Made by a program: the position numbers and the translations under genes. This document shows, in pieces, positions 8,366 through 16,028 of a stretch of 64,000 nt of DNA; position 1 is the stretch's first letter; each line of letters starts with the position of its first letter. The stretch is taken from NCBI RefSeq assembly GCF_001905385.1, contig NZ_LIPF01000009.1, forward strand, positions 1 to 64,000, given 5' to 3'. The notes beneath the pieces were generated by a model. That model saw nothing but the letters and a program-made list of their open reading frames with translations, was not told the origin of the DNA and did not search any database. Origin of the DNA: Streptomyces sp. CB02414 (GTDB lineage: Bacteria; Actinomycetota; Actinomycetes; Streptomycetales; Streptomycetaceae).

Positions 8366-8902
8366 TCAGACGTAGCGGCCCTCGAACCAGGCCCGTACGG
8401 CCCGGGTGTGGAGCGGGAAGGCGAGCTCCTCCGCCCTGCGCAGCAGGTGCCAGCCCTCGGTCTCGCTCGTGGCGGCGGAGGGCGGGAGGCTCTCGGCCGG
8501 CCGTTCCGGCAGGAGTCCGAAGAGCAGCAGGTGGCCGTCGGGCGAGCTCATGGCGTCGATCAGGCGTACGTCGCGGCTCGCGGCGTCGATGCCCGTCTCC
8601 TCCTTGAGTTCGCGGACGACGGCCTGCCGCCAGTCCTCCCGGTCGTCGACGTAGCCGCCGGGCAGTGCCACGCCCCCGCGCGCGGGGGACACGGTTCGGG
8701 TGATGACGACCAGGGCGGTGCCCTGGGTGTCGTAGACGGGCTGGAGGGCGACCGCGACCGGCAGCGGGTTGCGGTAGGCCGCGGTGCCGCACGCCGGGCA
8801 GGTGCGGGGCCAGCCGGAGACGCCCTCTCCGTAGGGCGATCCGCAGCTCGAACAGTGGGAGCCGGGCGCGGAGTCGGGAACGGAGGATTGATTTTCGGAC
8901 AC
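8366..8902 (-). CDS. Nudix hydrolase with N-terminal zinc ribbon
   Basis: Predicted hydrolase of nucleoside-diphosphate-linked compounds. The Nudix box is complete: G-x5-E then seven residues then RELKEETGI. Before it are two Cys pairs, CSSCG and CPACG followed by AAYRNP, the zinc ribbon seen in NudC/NADH-pyrophosphatase-like and related Nudix proteins. Length 178 residues. It lacks the C-terminal signature that would make it a clear NADH pyrophosphatase, so substrate is open. The GTG at 8902 gives MSENQSS; no strong ribosome binding site is visible. It converges with the glycosidase gene and follows the dipeptidase gene on the same strand after 47 bases. Confidence 0.88.
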   Translation of the reverse strand: MSENQSSVPDSAPGSHCSSCGSPYGEGVSGWPRTCPACGTAAYRNPLPVAVALQPVYDTQGTALVVITRTVSPARGGVALPGGYVDDREDWRQAVVRELKEETGIDAASRDVRLIDAMSSPDGHLLLFGLLPERPAESLPPSAATSETEGWHLLRRAEELAFPLHTRAVRAWFEGRYV

Positions 8903-8949
8903 GCGGCGGACTGTATCCAATGGCTCGGCGGGCGGCTCCGGCAGGCGGC

Positions 8950-9759
8950 TCAGCGGCGGCCGGCGAGGGACTTGGCGGAGACCGGGAAGTCGAAGTATGT
9001 GTCCGTGTACGGCTCGGGTTTGTACGTGAAGTGCCACCACTCCTCGGGGAGGTTCACCAGGCCGACGTTCTCCAGGGTGTTCTTCAGCAGCAGCCGGTTG
9101 GCTCGCTGGTTGCCCTGGATGCGGGGGTCGAGGGTGTGGGAACGGGTGTCGAAGCAGTCGTAACCGGTGCCCATGTCGACGGAGTTGTCGGGGAAGCGCT
9201 CCTCCTGGGGAGCGAAGCAGGGCACCAGGGGCTGTCCGGGGTGGTAGGGCCGCGTCGGCCTGGCCGGGACCTTGACGAGGGTGAGGTCGACGGTCGAGCC
9301 GCGGCTGTGGCCGGACTTCTCGGCGATGTAGCCGTCGGCGAACAGGCGGGTTTTGTCGACCTCCGGGTAGAACTCGGCCTTCATCCGCTGGTCGTCGAGG
9401 TCCTCGGCCCAGCGCACGAAGTGGTCGACGGCGCGCTGCGGCCGGTAGCAGTCGTACACCTTGAGGGAGTAGCCCTGACGCAGCAGGCGGGTCTGGGCCC
9501 GGTGCAGGGCTTCGGCGGCGGGGCGGGTGAGGATGCACAGGCGCTGCCGGTAGCCGTCGATCGGTTCGCCGACGAAGTTGTGCCGGGTGACGTAGCGCAT
9601 CTCCTGGATGATCGTGGGGTCGACGCTCCTCAGGGACACGAAGTCCTCGGGCGCCCTGGGTTCGGGCTTCGCCTGGGCGGTGGCGGGGGCGGCGGTCACG
9701 GCGACCAGAGCGGCGAGGGCGGTGACCAGTCCACGGAACGCGGTGGGGATACGTGTCAT
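8950..9759 (-). CDS. secreted D-alanyl-D-alanine dipeptidase (VanX/DdpX family, M15D)
   Basis: Zinc dipeptidase expected to cleave D-Ala-D-Ala. The 269 residues start with a clear signal peptide (MTRIPTAFRG then a hydrophobic run, cleavage after about ATAQA, residue 30). Zinc ligands are in SGHSRGSTVDL (H151, D158) and in EEWWHF (E240 catalytic, H243), exactly the VanX spacing. Vancomycin-resistance VanX is cytoplasmic and sits with vanH/vanA. Here there is a signal peptide and no van neighbours, so a role in wall turnover or peptide scavenging outside the membrane is more likely. ATG 9759 is chosen for AGGGA just upstream; the longer reading would place residues before the signal. Confidence 0.9.
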   Translation of the reverse strand: MTRIPTAFRGLVTALAALVAVTAAPATAQAKPEPRAPEDFVSLRSVDPTIIQEMRYVTRHNFVGEPIDGYRQRLCILTRPAAEALHRAQTRLLRQGYSLKVYDCYRPQRAVDHFVRWAEDLDDQRMKAEFYPEVDKTRLFADGYIAEKSGHSRGSTVDLTLVKVPARPTRPYHPGQPLVPCFAPQEERFPDNSVDMGTGYDCFDTRSHTLDPRIQGNQRANRLLLKNTLENVGLVNLPEEWWHFTYKPEPYTDTYFDFPVSAKSLAGRR

Positions 9760-9910
9760 GTTCCCTGCATCTATCAGGCGGGAGCGGCGCGGGGGAAGTG
9801 GGCGGACCGGCGGCACCCCCGCCGCGTACGCTCTGTGAGCGATTCGGAATCATGCGTGAACGTCTCATGAACTGGGCCCGGTCGGGTGCGGGAGACGCCA
9901 TCCTGCTCCC

Positions 9911-11536
9911 GTGCGCTCCTGGACGGACAGTCTCCGCTTCGCCTTCCAACCGGTGGTCAACCTGACGACCGGCGGGGTCGCGGCGCTGGAGATACTCGCC
10001 CGCCCGGAGAGCGGCGACATCCTGGCCGAGGCCCGCCGCGACTCCGAACTCGACGCACGGCTGGCGGTGTCCGCGTTCCGCGCGGCGGTGCGCAAGGAGA
10101 CCTTGCTGCCCCTGCACGTCAACGTGTTCGCGGGCACGCTGGCCGACCTCGGTGGTCTCCAGCCCCTGTACGACGCCGTGCGTGAGGCGGGACGGATGCC
10201 CTGGGAGGTCACGCTGGACGTCTGCCCGCCGTACGCGCACGTGCCGCGGCGGGCGCTGCTGGAGGCGGTGTCCACGGTGCGGGGCCAGGGATTCCGGATC
10301 TGTGCGGACGGGGTGGGTGACGGCGACGCGCCGCTGCGGCTGCTGGCGGACCTGGCGCCGGAGCTGGTGAAGCTCGATGCCTCCTTGCTGGCGCGGCCCG
10401 CGGCGGTGCGGGCGATGCGGGTGCTGTGCGACGGACTGGGGGCGCTGCTGTCCGTCGAGGGCGTGGAGACGGAGGCGCAGTACGCCGCCGCGCGGTCGGC
10501 CGGCGCGCAGTGGGCGCAGGGGGAACTGTTCGCGCCGCCGGCGCGGCTGCCGGCGGCGGACGTGTACGTTCCGCCCGGCTCCCCCGGCGTCCCGCCGGCA
10601 CGGCGTTCAGGTCCGTCGGTGCGGCAGTTCGTGCGGCCGGCCGCGCTGCTGCCCGCGACGGCGTCGGCGGGGCGGGTACGGGCGCTGCTGACCGGGTCGC
10701 CGGACGTGTCCGGGGTGCTGCTCGTGGACCGGAACGGAGTCCCGGTGCGGTCGGTGCACCGGTCCCGTTTCCTGCTGTCGATGTCGGGGCGCTACGGGCA
10801 TGCCCTGTACGCCGACCGGCCCGCGGCCAAGCTCGGCGACGTGCCGCGGACGGTGGGCGTCGACGCGACGGCCTGGGAGGTGCTGGACGTCGTGGCGGTC
10901 GGCGGCCGGGGCCGTACCTCGGACGACGTCGCCGTGGTCGACGCGAACGGACGGTGCGTGGGCGTCGTGCGGCTCGCGGATCTCGTACGGGCGCTGGCCG
11001 AGAGCCGGGTGGAGGAGGCGGCCGGGCTGAATCCGCTGACCCGGCTGCCCGGCTCGGACGCGATCACGGGTGAGGTGGACCGGCGGATCGCGGAGGGGCG
11101 GGCTTTCGCGCTGAGCTGGCTCGATGTGGACCGCTTCAAGCAGGTGAACGACGGGGCCGGGTTCGCGGCGGGCGACGAGCTGATCCGGGCCGTCGGCCGG
11201 GCGCTGCTGCGGTCGGCGTCGGGGGCCACCGACGTGGGGCACATCGGTGGCGACGACTTCCTGGTGCTCACCGATCCGGAGGAACTGGATCCGCTGGCCG
11301 CGTCCGTGCTGGACGTGCCGTGGTCGGCCGGCGGGCGGTCCGTGACGCTGTCCCTGGCGACCGTCCTGTGTCTGCCCGGGAGCGTCCTGGACCATCGGCA
11401 GGCGGCGGCCTGTCTGGCCCCGCTGAAGGAGGCCGCGAAGGCGTTGGGCGGGGCGAGTTGGGTGCTGGGCCGGGCGGGAACGCCGGGGCACGAGGTCCGG
11501 CGCGGCTCGAACCGGACAGCGGCGCAGACGGGCTGA
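9911..11536 (+). CDS. EAL-CBS-GGDEF protein (cyclic-di-GMP signalling, degenerate EAL)
   Basis: A 541-residue soluble protein with three recognisable parts: an N-terminal EAL-like domain (FQPVVNL, ALEILAR in place of EALLR, ADGVGDGDA, VKLD, SVEGVET), a central CBS-like pair with a linker, and a C-terminal GGDEF domain with LTRLPG, LDVDRFKQVND and the signature HIGGDDF (GGDDF at 446-450). GGDDF is compatible with diguanylate cyclase activity if the rest of the site is intact. The EAL domain lacks the canonical signature and is probably a sensor or inactive phosphodiesterase. S. coelicolor has a protein of this domain order near this locus. The GTG at 9911 has no obvious ribosome binding site, so the start is uncertain. 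A strong hairpin follows the stop. Confidence 0.87.
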   Translation: MRSWTDSLRFAFQPVVNLTTGGVAALEILARPESGDILAEARRDSELDARLAVSAFRAAVRKETLLPLHVNVFAGTLADLGGLQPLYDAVREAGRMPWEVTLDVCPPYAHVPRRALLEAVSTVRGQGFRICADGVGDGDAPLRLLADLAPELVKLDASLLARPAAVRAMRVLCDGLGALLSVEGVETEAQYAAARSAGAQWAQGELFAPPARLPAADVYVPPGSPGVPPARRSGPSVRQFVRPAALLPATASAGRVRALLTGSPDVSGVLLVDRNGVPVRSVHRSRFLLSMSGRYGHALYADRPAAKLGDVPRTVGVDATAWEVLDVVAVGGRGRTSDDVAVVDANGRCVGVVRLADLVRALAESRVEEAAGLNPLTRLPGSDAITGEVDRRIAEGRAFALSWLDVDRFKQVNDGAGFAAGDELIRAVGRALLRSASGATDVGHIGGDDFLVLTDPEELDPLAASVLDVPWSAGGRSVTLSLATVLCLPGSVLDHRQAAACLAPLKEAAKALGGASWVLGRAGTPGHEVRRGSNRTAAQTG

Positions 11537-11570
11537 CGGACGGCCTCCCCGGCGGCGGGGAGGCCGTCCG
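11537..11570 (+). terminator. hairpin terminator after the EAL-GGDEF gene
   Basis: A perfect 13-bp stem, GGACGGCCTCCCC (11538-11550) with GGGGAGGCCGTCC (11557-11569), closes a 6-base loop directly after the stop codon. One further C-G pair extends it. It is followed by a G run rather than U. Confidence 0.75.
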
Positions 11571-12126
11571 GGGGGACCGACTCCTGGAACTGCGACCGAG
11601 ACCCGCTCACGGACGATTTCCCGCCGGCGCGAATCCACGCGGGACAGCCCCGGGGCAGCGGGCAGACCGACTGAGGAGCCGCTCCCCCTCCGACGGAAGT
11701 CGGCCCGGAACACCCAGGCCGGCGACACGAACCCGCTCACGGACATCCCCGCCACCGGGAATCCCGCCCACAACGCCCCCCCCCGGAGGCAGCGGCACAG
11801 GCCGGCTGAGCGGCACCGCGCCCTCCGACCGGAACCGGCCCGGGACGGCCGCGGCACGGCTCGCGAACCGTTGCGGTCGGCCACCTTGACGCTCCGCGGG
11901 TGCCGGTGAACACTTCCGGTGTCAGTCGACATCGCCGTACATCTCGGCGTATTCCGGCACTGCGTCGCGCGGGTCCTCCTGTGCTTCGAGGTCCACTCCC
12001 CCACGGCCGGTTCGGCTGTTACGGCACGCTCGTCACTCACGCCCCCTCGGGGCAGGACGCCATGGGAAAGCGCACCCGCACGTGCGGACCGGGACCGGTC
12101 GTCCCGGCCGGGGCCTAGGAGCCGTC
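11571..12126. other. long intergenic region before glpF
   Basis: It holds the diverged tandem repeat described separately and then about 260 bases of upstream sequence for glpF. A TTGACG at 11886-11891 is a possible -35, but no well-placed -10 follows. Open frames here have neither ribosome binding sites nor convincing codon bias. No GylR-type regulator gene is adjacent. Confidence 0.5.
11601..11866. repeat. two diverged tandem copies of a ~130-bp unit in noncoding DNA
   Basis: The word ACCCGCTCACGGAC recurs at 11601 and 11731. The following bases realign over most of the unit (GGGAATCC/GCGAATCC, GGCAGCGG, CTGAGSRGC, CCCTCCGACSGGAA, CGGCCCGG, CACG), allowing small gaps. Divergence is substantial. 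Copy 2 carries a run of nine C at 11776-11784. Confidence 0.5.
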
Positions 12127-12876
12127 ATGAGCAACGGAGACATCTTCGTCGGCGAGATCATCGGCACGGCGATCCTCATCCTGTTCGGCGCGGGTGTCTG
12201 CGCCGCCGTGACCCTCAGGTACAGCAAGGCCCGCGCGGCGGGATGGGTGGTGATCGCGTTCGGCTGGGGGTTCGGCGTGCTGGCCGGCGCGTACACCGCG
12301 GCCCCGCTCTCGGGCGGACACCTCAACCCGGCCGTCACGCTCGGGATCGCCGTCGACACCGGTGAGTGGGGCAAGGTCTGGGTGTACGTGCTGGGGCAGT
12401 TCGTCGGCGCGATGCTGGGCGCCGTGCTGTGCTACCTCACGTACTTCGCGCAGTTCCAGGCCAACGTGCGCAAGACCGGCACCACCGAGGGAACGGCGGA
12501 CGAACCGGTGCCGACGCTCGGCATCTTCTCGACCGTCCCGGAGATCCGGAACCCGGTCGCCAACCTGATGACGGAGATCATCGCGACCGTGGGGCTCGTC
12601 CTGCCGATCCTCGCCTTCGGACTGACGGAGGGGCTCGGCGAGTCCGGGACGCTGGTGCTGATCGTCGCCCTGCTCGTCGTCGGCATCGGTCTCTCCCTCG
12701 GCGGGCCGACCGGCTACGCCATCAACCCGACGCGCGACCTCGGCCCGCGCATCGTGCACTCGTTCCTGCCGATCCCGAACAAGGGCACTTCCGACTGGAG
12801 TTACGCGTGGATCCCGGTGGCAGGCCCGCTGATCGGCGGAGCGCTCGCCGGGCTGATCTACAACGCGGCCTTCTGA
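12127..12876 (+). CDS. glpF: glycerol uptake facilitator (aquaglyceroporin, MIP family)
   Basis: Membrane channel for glycerol entry. The 249 residues contain about six hydrophobic segments and both half-helix motifs: GGHLNPAVTLG (near 60-70) and GYAINPTRDLGPR (near 197-209). The second is NPT instead of the usual NPA but keeps the Arg-Asp that marks glycerol-permeable members. ATG 12127 follows AGGAG at 7 bases. glpK begins 53 bases downstream, so entering glycerol is trapped by phosphorylation. The third common partner, glpD, is not here. Confidence 0.94.
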   Translation: MSNGDIFVGEIIGTAILILFGAGVCAAVTLRYSKARAAGWVVIAFGWGFGVLAGAYTAAPLSGGHLNPAVTLGIAVDTGEWGKVWVYVLGQFVGAMLGAVLCYLTYFAQFQANVRKTGTTEGTADEPVPTLGIFSTVPEIRNPVANLMTEIIATVGLVLPILAFGLTEGLGESGTLVLIVALLVVGIGLSLGGPTGYAINPTRDLGPRIVHSFLPIPNKGTSDWSYAWIPVAGPLIGGALAGLIYNAAF

Positions 12877-12928
12877 CCGGCCGCCGCCGCAGCACTCCTC
12901 CATCACCGGCCAAGCCCAAGGGGTAGCC

Positions 12929-14455
12929 ATGACGGACCACTCCGCCAAGTACGTCGCCGCAATCGACCAGGGCACCACCTCGAGCCGCTGCATCGTCTTC
13001 GACCGGGACGGCACGATCGTCGCCGTGGACCAGCGCGAGCACCGTCAGATCTTCCCCAAGCCCGGCTGGGTGGAGCACGACGCCACCGAGATCTGGTCCA
13101 AGGTGCAGGCGGTGGTCGCGGGAGCGCTCGCCAAGGCCGGACTCCGCGCCGGCCAGCTCAGCGCGCTGGGCATCACCAACCAGCGCGAGACCACCGTGCT
13201 CTGGGACCGCGCGACCGGCAAGCCCGTGCACAACGCCATCGTGTGGCAGGACACGCGCACCTCCGGGCTGTGCCGCCGGCTGGGCGGCACGGACGGGCAG
13301 GACCGTTTCCGCGAGCAGACCGGGCTGCCGCTGGCCAGTTACTTCTCCGGACCGAAGGCGGCCTGGCTGCTCGACAACGTGCCCGGGCTCAGGGCCCGCG
13401 CCGAGCGGGGCGAGATCGCCTTCGGCACCATCGACTCCTGGCTGATCTGGAACCTCACCGGCGGCACCGACGGCGGCCGCCACGTCACGGACGTGACCAA
13501 CGCCGGGCGCACCATGCTGATGAACCTCCGGACCCTGGAGTGGGACCCGGCCATCCTGTCGGCCATGAACATCCCCGAGGCCGTGCTCCCGGAGATCAGG
13601 TCCTCCGCCGAGGTGTACGGCACCGCCGTCGGGCAGCTCGCCGGCGTCCCCGTGGCCTCCGCCCTGGGCGACCAGCAGGCGGCCGTGTTCGGCCAGGCCT
13701 GCTACGACGTGGGTACGGCGAAGAACACCTACGGCACGGGCAGCTTCCTGCTGCTCAACACCGGTGAGCGGCCGGTGCCGTCGAAGAGCGGGCTGCTGAC
13801 CACGATGGGCTACAAGATCGGAGACGAGCCGCCCGTCTACTGTCTGGAGGGGTCGATCGCCGTCACGGGGGCCCTGGTGCAGTGGTTCCGCGACCAGCTG
13901 GGCATCATCCGCGACGCCGACGAGATCGAGCCCCTCGCGGCGAGCGTGGCGGACAACGGCGGCGCGTACATCGTGCCCGCCTTCTCCGGACTGTTCGCCC
14001 CCTACTGGCGCTCGGACGCGCGCGGGGTCGTCACCGGGCTCACCCGGTACGTCACCAAGGCGCACCTCGCGCGGGCGGTGCTGGAGGCCACGAGCTGGCA
14101 GACGCGCGAGGTCGTGGACGCCATGTACCAGGACTCCGGAGTGCGCATCACGACCCTGAAGGTCGACGGCGGCATGACGGGGAACGGTCTGCTGATGCAG
14201 CACCAGGCGGACGTCCTGGGCGTGCCGGTGATCAGGCCCCGGGTCTCCGAGACGACCTGCCTGGGCGCCGCGTACGCGGCCGGGCTGGCCACCGGTGTGT
14301 GGAATGGCCTCGACGAGCTCAAGGCGCACTGGCGTCCGGACGCCGAGTGGGCGCCCGCCATGGAGGCGTCGGTGCGGGACCGGGAGTACCGGAACTGGCG
14401 CAAGGCGGTGGAGAAGAGCTTCGGGTGGATGGAGGACGGCGACGGCGAGGGCTAG
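12929..14455 (+). CDS. glpK: glycerol kinase
   Basis: Phosphorylates glycerol to sn-glycerol-3-phosphate using ATP; FGGY kinase family, 508 residues, normal length. Motifs: N-terminal phosphate loop AIDQGTTSSRCIVFD, NQRETTVLWDR, IVWQDTRTS, GTIDSWLIWNLTGG with the FGGY signature region, GDQQAAVFGQ, YGTGSFLLLNTG and KVDGGMTGNGLLMQ for the C-terminal adenine site. ATG 12929 follows AAGGGG. It is co-oriented with glpF and ends in a hairpin shared with the convergent conservon. S. coelicolor has more than one glycerol kinase gene; which one this corresponds to cannot be told from the sequence. Confidence 0.96.
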   Translation: MTDHSAKYVAAIDQGTTSSRCIVFDRDGTIVAVDQREHRQIFPKPGWVEHDATEIWSKVQAVVAGALAKAGLRAGQLSALGITNQRETTVLWDRATGKPVHNAIVWQDTRTSGLCRRLGGTDGQDRFREQTGLPLASYFSGPKAAWLLDNVPGLRARAERGEIAFGTIDSWLIWNLTGGTDGGRHVTDVTNAGRTMLMNLRTLEWDPAILSAMNIPEAVLPEIRSSAEVYGTAVGQLAGVPVASALGDQQAAVFGQACYDVGTAKNTYGTGSFLLLNTGERPVPSKSGLLTTMGYKIGDEPPVYCLEGSIAVTGALVQWFRDQLGIIRDADEIEPLAASVADNGGAYIVPAFSGLFAPYWRSDARGVVTGLTRYVTKAHLARAVLEATSWQTREVVDAMYQDSGVRITTLKVDGGMTGNGLLMQHQADVLGVPVIRPRVSETTCLGAAYAAGLATGVWNGLDELKAHWRPDAEWAPAMEASVRDREYRNWRKAVEKSFGWMEDGDGEG

Positions 14456-14462
14456 CCGGGGC

Positions 14463-14501
14463 TCGGGGCACGCGCGCGTGCGGAACGTCTCCGTGCCCCG
14501 A
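14463..14501. terminator. hairpin between glpK and the conservon
   Basis: TCGGGGCACG (14463-14472) pairs perfectly with CGTGCCCCGA (14492-14501) across a 19-base loop, in the 59-base gap between two convergent stop codons. It is likely bidirectional. Confidence 0.55.
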
Positions 14502-14514
14502 TGCTCCGGGGCCG

Positions 14515-15120
14515 TCAGGTCGTGACGGCCCGGCGGCGGTCCGCGGCCTGGGCCATGGCGTGCTGGACCACTCCGATGAGGACCTCCTTGACCGACTCCC
14601 GGTCGCGTGCGTCGCACATCACCAGTGGCACGTCCGGGTCGAGGTCCAGGGCCTGGCGGACGGTCTCGGCCGGGTAGCGGGCCGATCCCTCGAAGCAGTT
14701 GACGCCGACCAGGAACGGGATGGAGCGGCGTTCGAAGTAGTCGACGGCGGCGAAGCAGTCCTCCAGGCGGCGGGTGTCGGCCAAGACGACGGCGCCGAGC
14801 GCGCCCTCGGAGAGCTCGTCCCACATGAACCAGAACCGCTCCTGGCCAGGCGTGCCGAAGAGGTACAGGACCAGGTCCTCGCGCAGGGTGATCCGGCCGA
14901 AGTCCATGGCGACGGTGGTGGTGTGCTTGGCCTCCACCCCGCTGACGTCGTCGACGGGCCGTCCGGCCTCGGTGAGCAGTTCCTCGGTGCGCAGCGGCCG
15001 TATCTCGCTGACCGCGCCGACGAGGGTGGTCTTGCCGACGCCGAAGCCGCCGGCCACCAGGATCTTGAGCGTGACGGGCTCGACCGGCGGCTTGCCGCGC
15101 TGAGAACGCCCGAAGATCAT
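14515..15120 (-). CDS. cvnD: conservon small GTPase (CvnD family)
   Basis: Ras-like ATP/GTP-binding protein, the last gene of a conservon. The 201 residues show the P-loop GGFGVGKTTLVGAVSEI, the switch-II-like FGTPGQERFWFMW, and VGVNCFE where classical GTPases have N-K-x-D, which is the normal form in this family. Conservon products are proposed to form a membrane-associated, G-protein-like signalling complex in actinomycetes. It starts 67 bases after CvnC. The ATG at 15120 follows GGAGAAGAGATCG. Confidence 0.92.
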   Translation of the reverse strand: MIFGRSQRGKPPVEPVTLKILVAGGFGVGKTTLVGAVSEIRPLRTEELLTEAGRPVDDVSGVEAKHTTTVAMDFGRITLREDLVLYLFGTPGQERFWFMWDELSEGALGAVVLADTRRLEDCFAAVDYFERRSIPFLVGVNCFEGSARYPAETVRQALDLDPDVPLVMCDARDRESVKEVLIGVVQHAMAQAADRRRAVTT

Positions 15121-15187
15121 CGATCTCTTCTCCTTAACGTGCCGCTTGCCGTGTCCCCGGGCCGGTTCGCGGCGCTCCCGTGCCCCT

Positions 15188-15583
15188 TCACAGTGCCCTC
15201 AGGCCGTTGATCACGTCGCGCAGGATGCCCTCGTCCGGCAGTTCGGCCGGGGGCACGGGCCGGTTCACGTGGACCAGTTCGCTGTCCACGAGGTCACCGA
15301 CCAGGACCCGTACGACCCCGACGGGCAGGTCCAGTTCGGCGGCGAGTTCGGCGACCGACAGGGGCGTGTGCCGGCACAGTCCGACGATGTCCACGTGCTC
15401 CGGGGCGAGCGTGACATCCGCCTCCGGGTCGTCCGCGTGGGGTTCCGTGACGACCACCGCGATCAGGTCGAGGCGGTGCTGGCCCGCACTGGAGGTGCGG
15501 CCGCGCGTCATGGCGTACGGACGGACGACGGGGCCGGCCTCGTCGTCGAACCAGTGGTTGCTTCCCTGACCGTCTGCGCTCAT
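15188..15583 (-). CDS. cvnC: conservon DUF742 protein (CvnC family)
   Basis: 131 residues by the ATG at 15583, which has GCAGGA six bases upstream. A GTG at 15601, overlapping the end of cvnB, is an in-frame alternative adding six residues. DUF742 proteins carry a winged-helix-like domain: VRPYAMTRGRT at the N terminus, then LSVAELAAELDLPVGVVRVLVGDL and PDEGILRDVINGLRAL at the end are family hallmarks. It acts with CvnA, CvnB and CvnD. Confidence 0.9.
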   Translation of the reverse strand: MSADGQGSNHWFDDEAGPVVRPYAMTRGRTSSAGQHRLDLIAVVVTEPHADDPEADVTLAPEHVDIVGLCRHTPLSVAELAAELDLPVGVVRVLVGDLVDSELVHVNRPVPPAELPDEGILRDVINGLRAL

Positions 15584-15593
15584 GTCATCCTGC

Positions 15594-16028
15594 TTACCCA
15601 CCCGAGGGCAGATCGGTGCGCGGGGCGGTGCCCAGGTGCGCGCCGACCCGCTTCACGAGGAGGGTCATCTCGTAGGCGACCTGGCCGACGTCGGAGTCGG
15701 CGTCCGAGAGGACGGCGAGGCAGCTGCCGTCGCCGGCCGCGGTGACGAACAGGAAGGCGTCGTCGAGTTCGACGACCGTCTGCCGGACGCTGCCCGCCTC
15801 GAAGTGGCGGCCCACTCCCTTGGCGAGGCTGTGGAAGCCGGACGCCACGGCCGCCAGGTGCTCACTGTCCTCCCTGGTCAGGTCCTTGGAGGCCCCGGTC
15901 GCCAGTCCGTCGCCGGACAGGACGACGGCTTTGCGGATGCTCGCGACACGGTCCACCAGGTCGTCGAGGAGCCAGTTGAGCTCGCCGGACTTGGTGGTGG
16001 TCTGGCCGGTCGCCTTCGGTGCGGTCAT
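15594..16028 (-). CDS. cvnB: conservon roadblock/LC7 protein (CvnB family)
   Basis: 144-residue roadblock/LC7-fold protein, the presumed GTPase partner of CvnD. Recognisable features are LNWLLDDLVDRV near the N terminus, AVVLSGDGLATGAS, then the Gly-rich and acidic strand FLFVTAAGDGSCLAVL and AYEMTLLVKRVGAHL. Its ATG overlaps the cvnA stop by four bases (ATGA), so the two are translationally coupled. Confidence 0.93.
   Translation of the reverse strand: MTAPKATGQTTTKSGELNWLLDDLVDRVASIRKAVVLSGDGLATGASKDLTREDSEHLAAVASGFHSLAKGVGRHFEAGSVRQTVVELDDAFLFVTAAGDGSCLAVLSDADSDVGQVAYEMTLLVKRVGAHLGTAPRTDLPSGG

Noticed and set aside
8950..9759. Vancomycin resistance cluster
   Set aside because: Only a vanX-like gene is present, with a signal peptide and unrelated neighbours.
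12722..14824. Minus-strand frame of 700 codons opposite glpK
   Set aside because: No motif, runs across the glpK/conservon boundary and the hairpin; glpK on the plus strand is certain.
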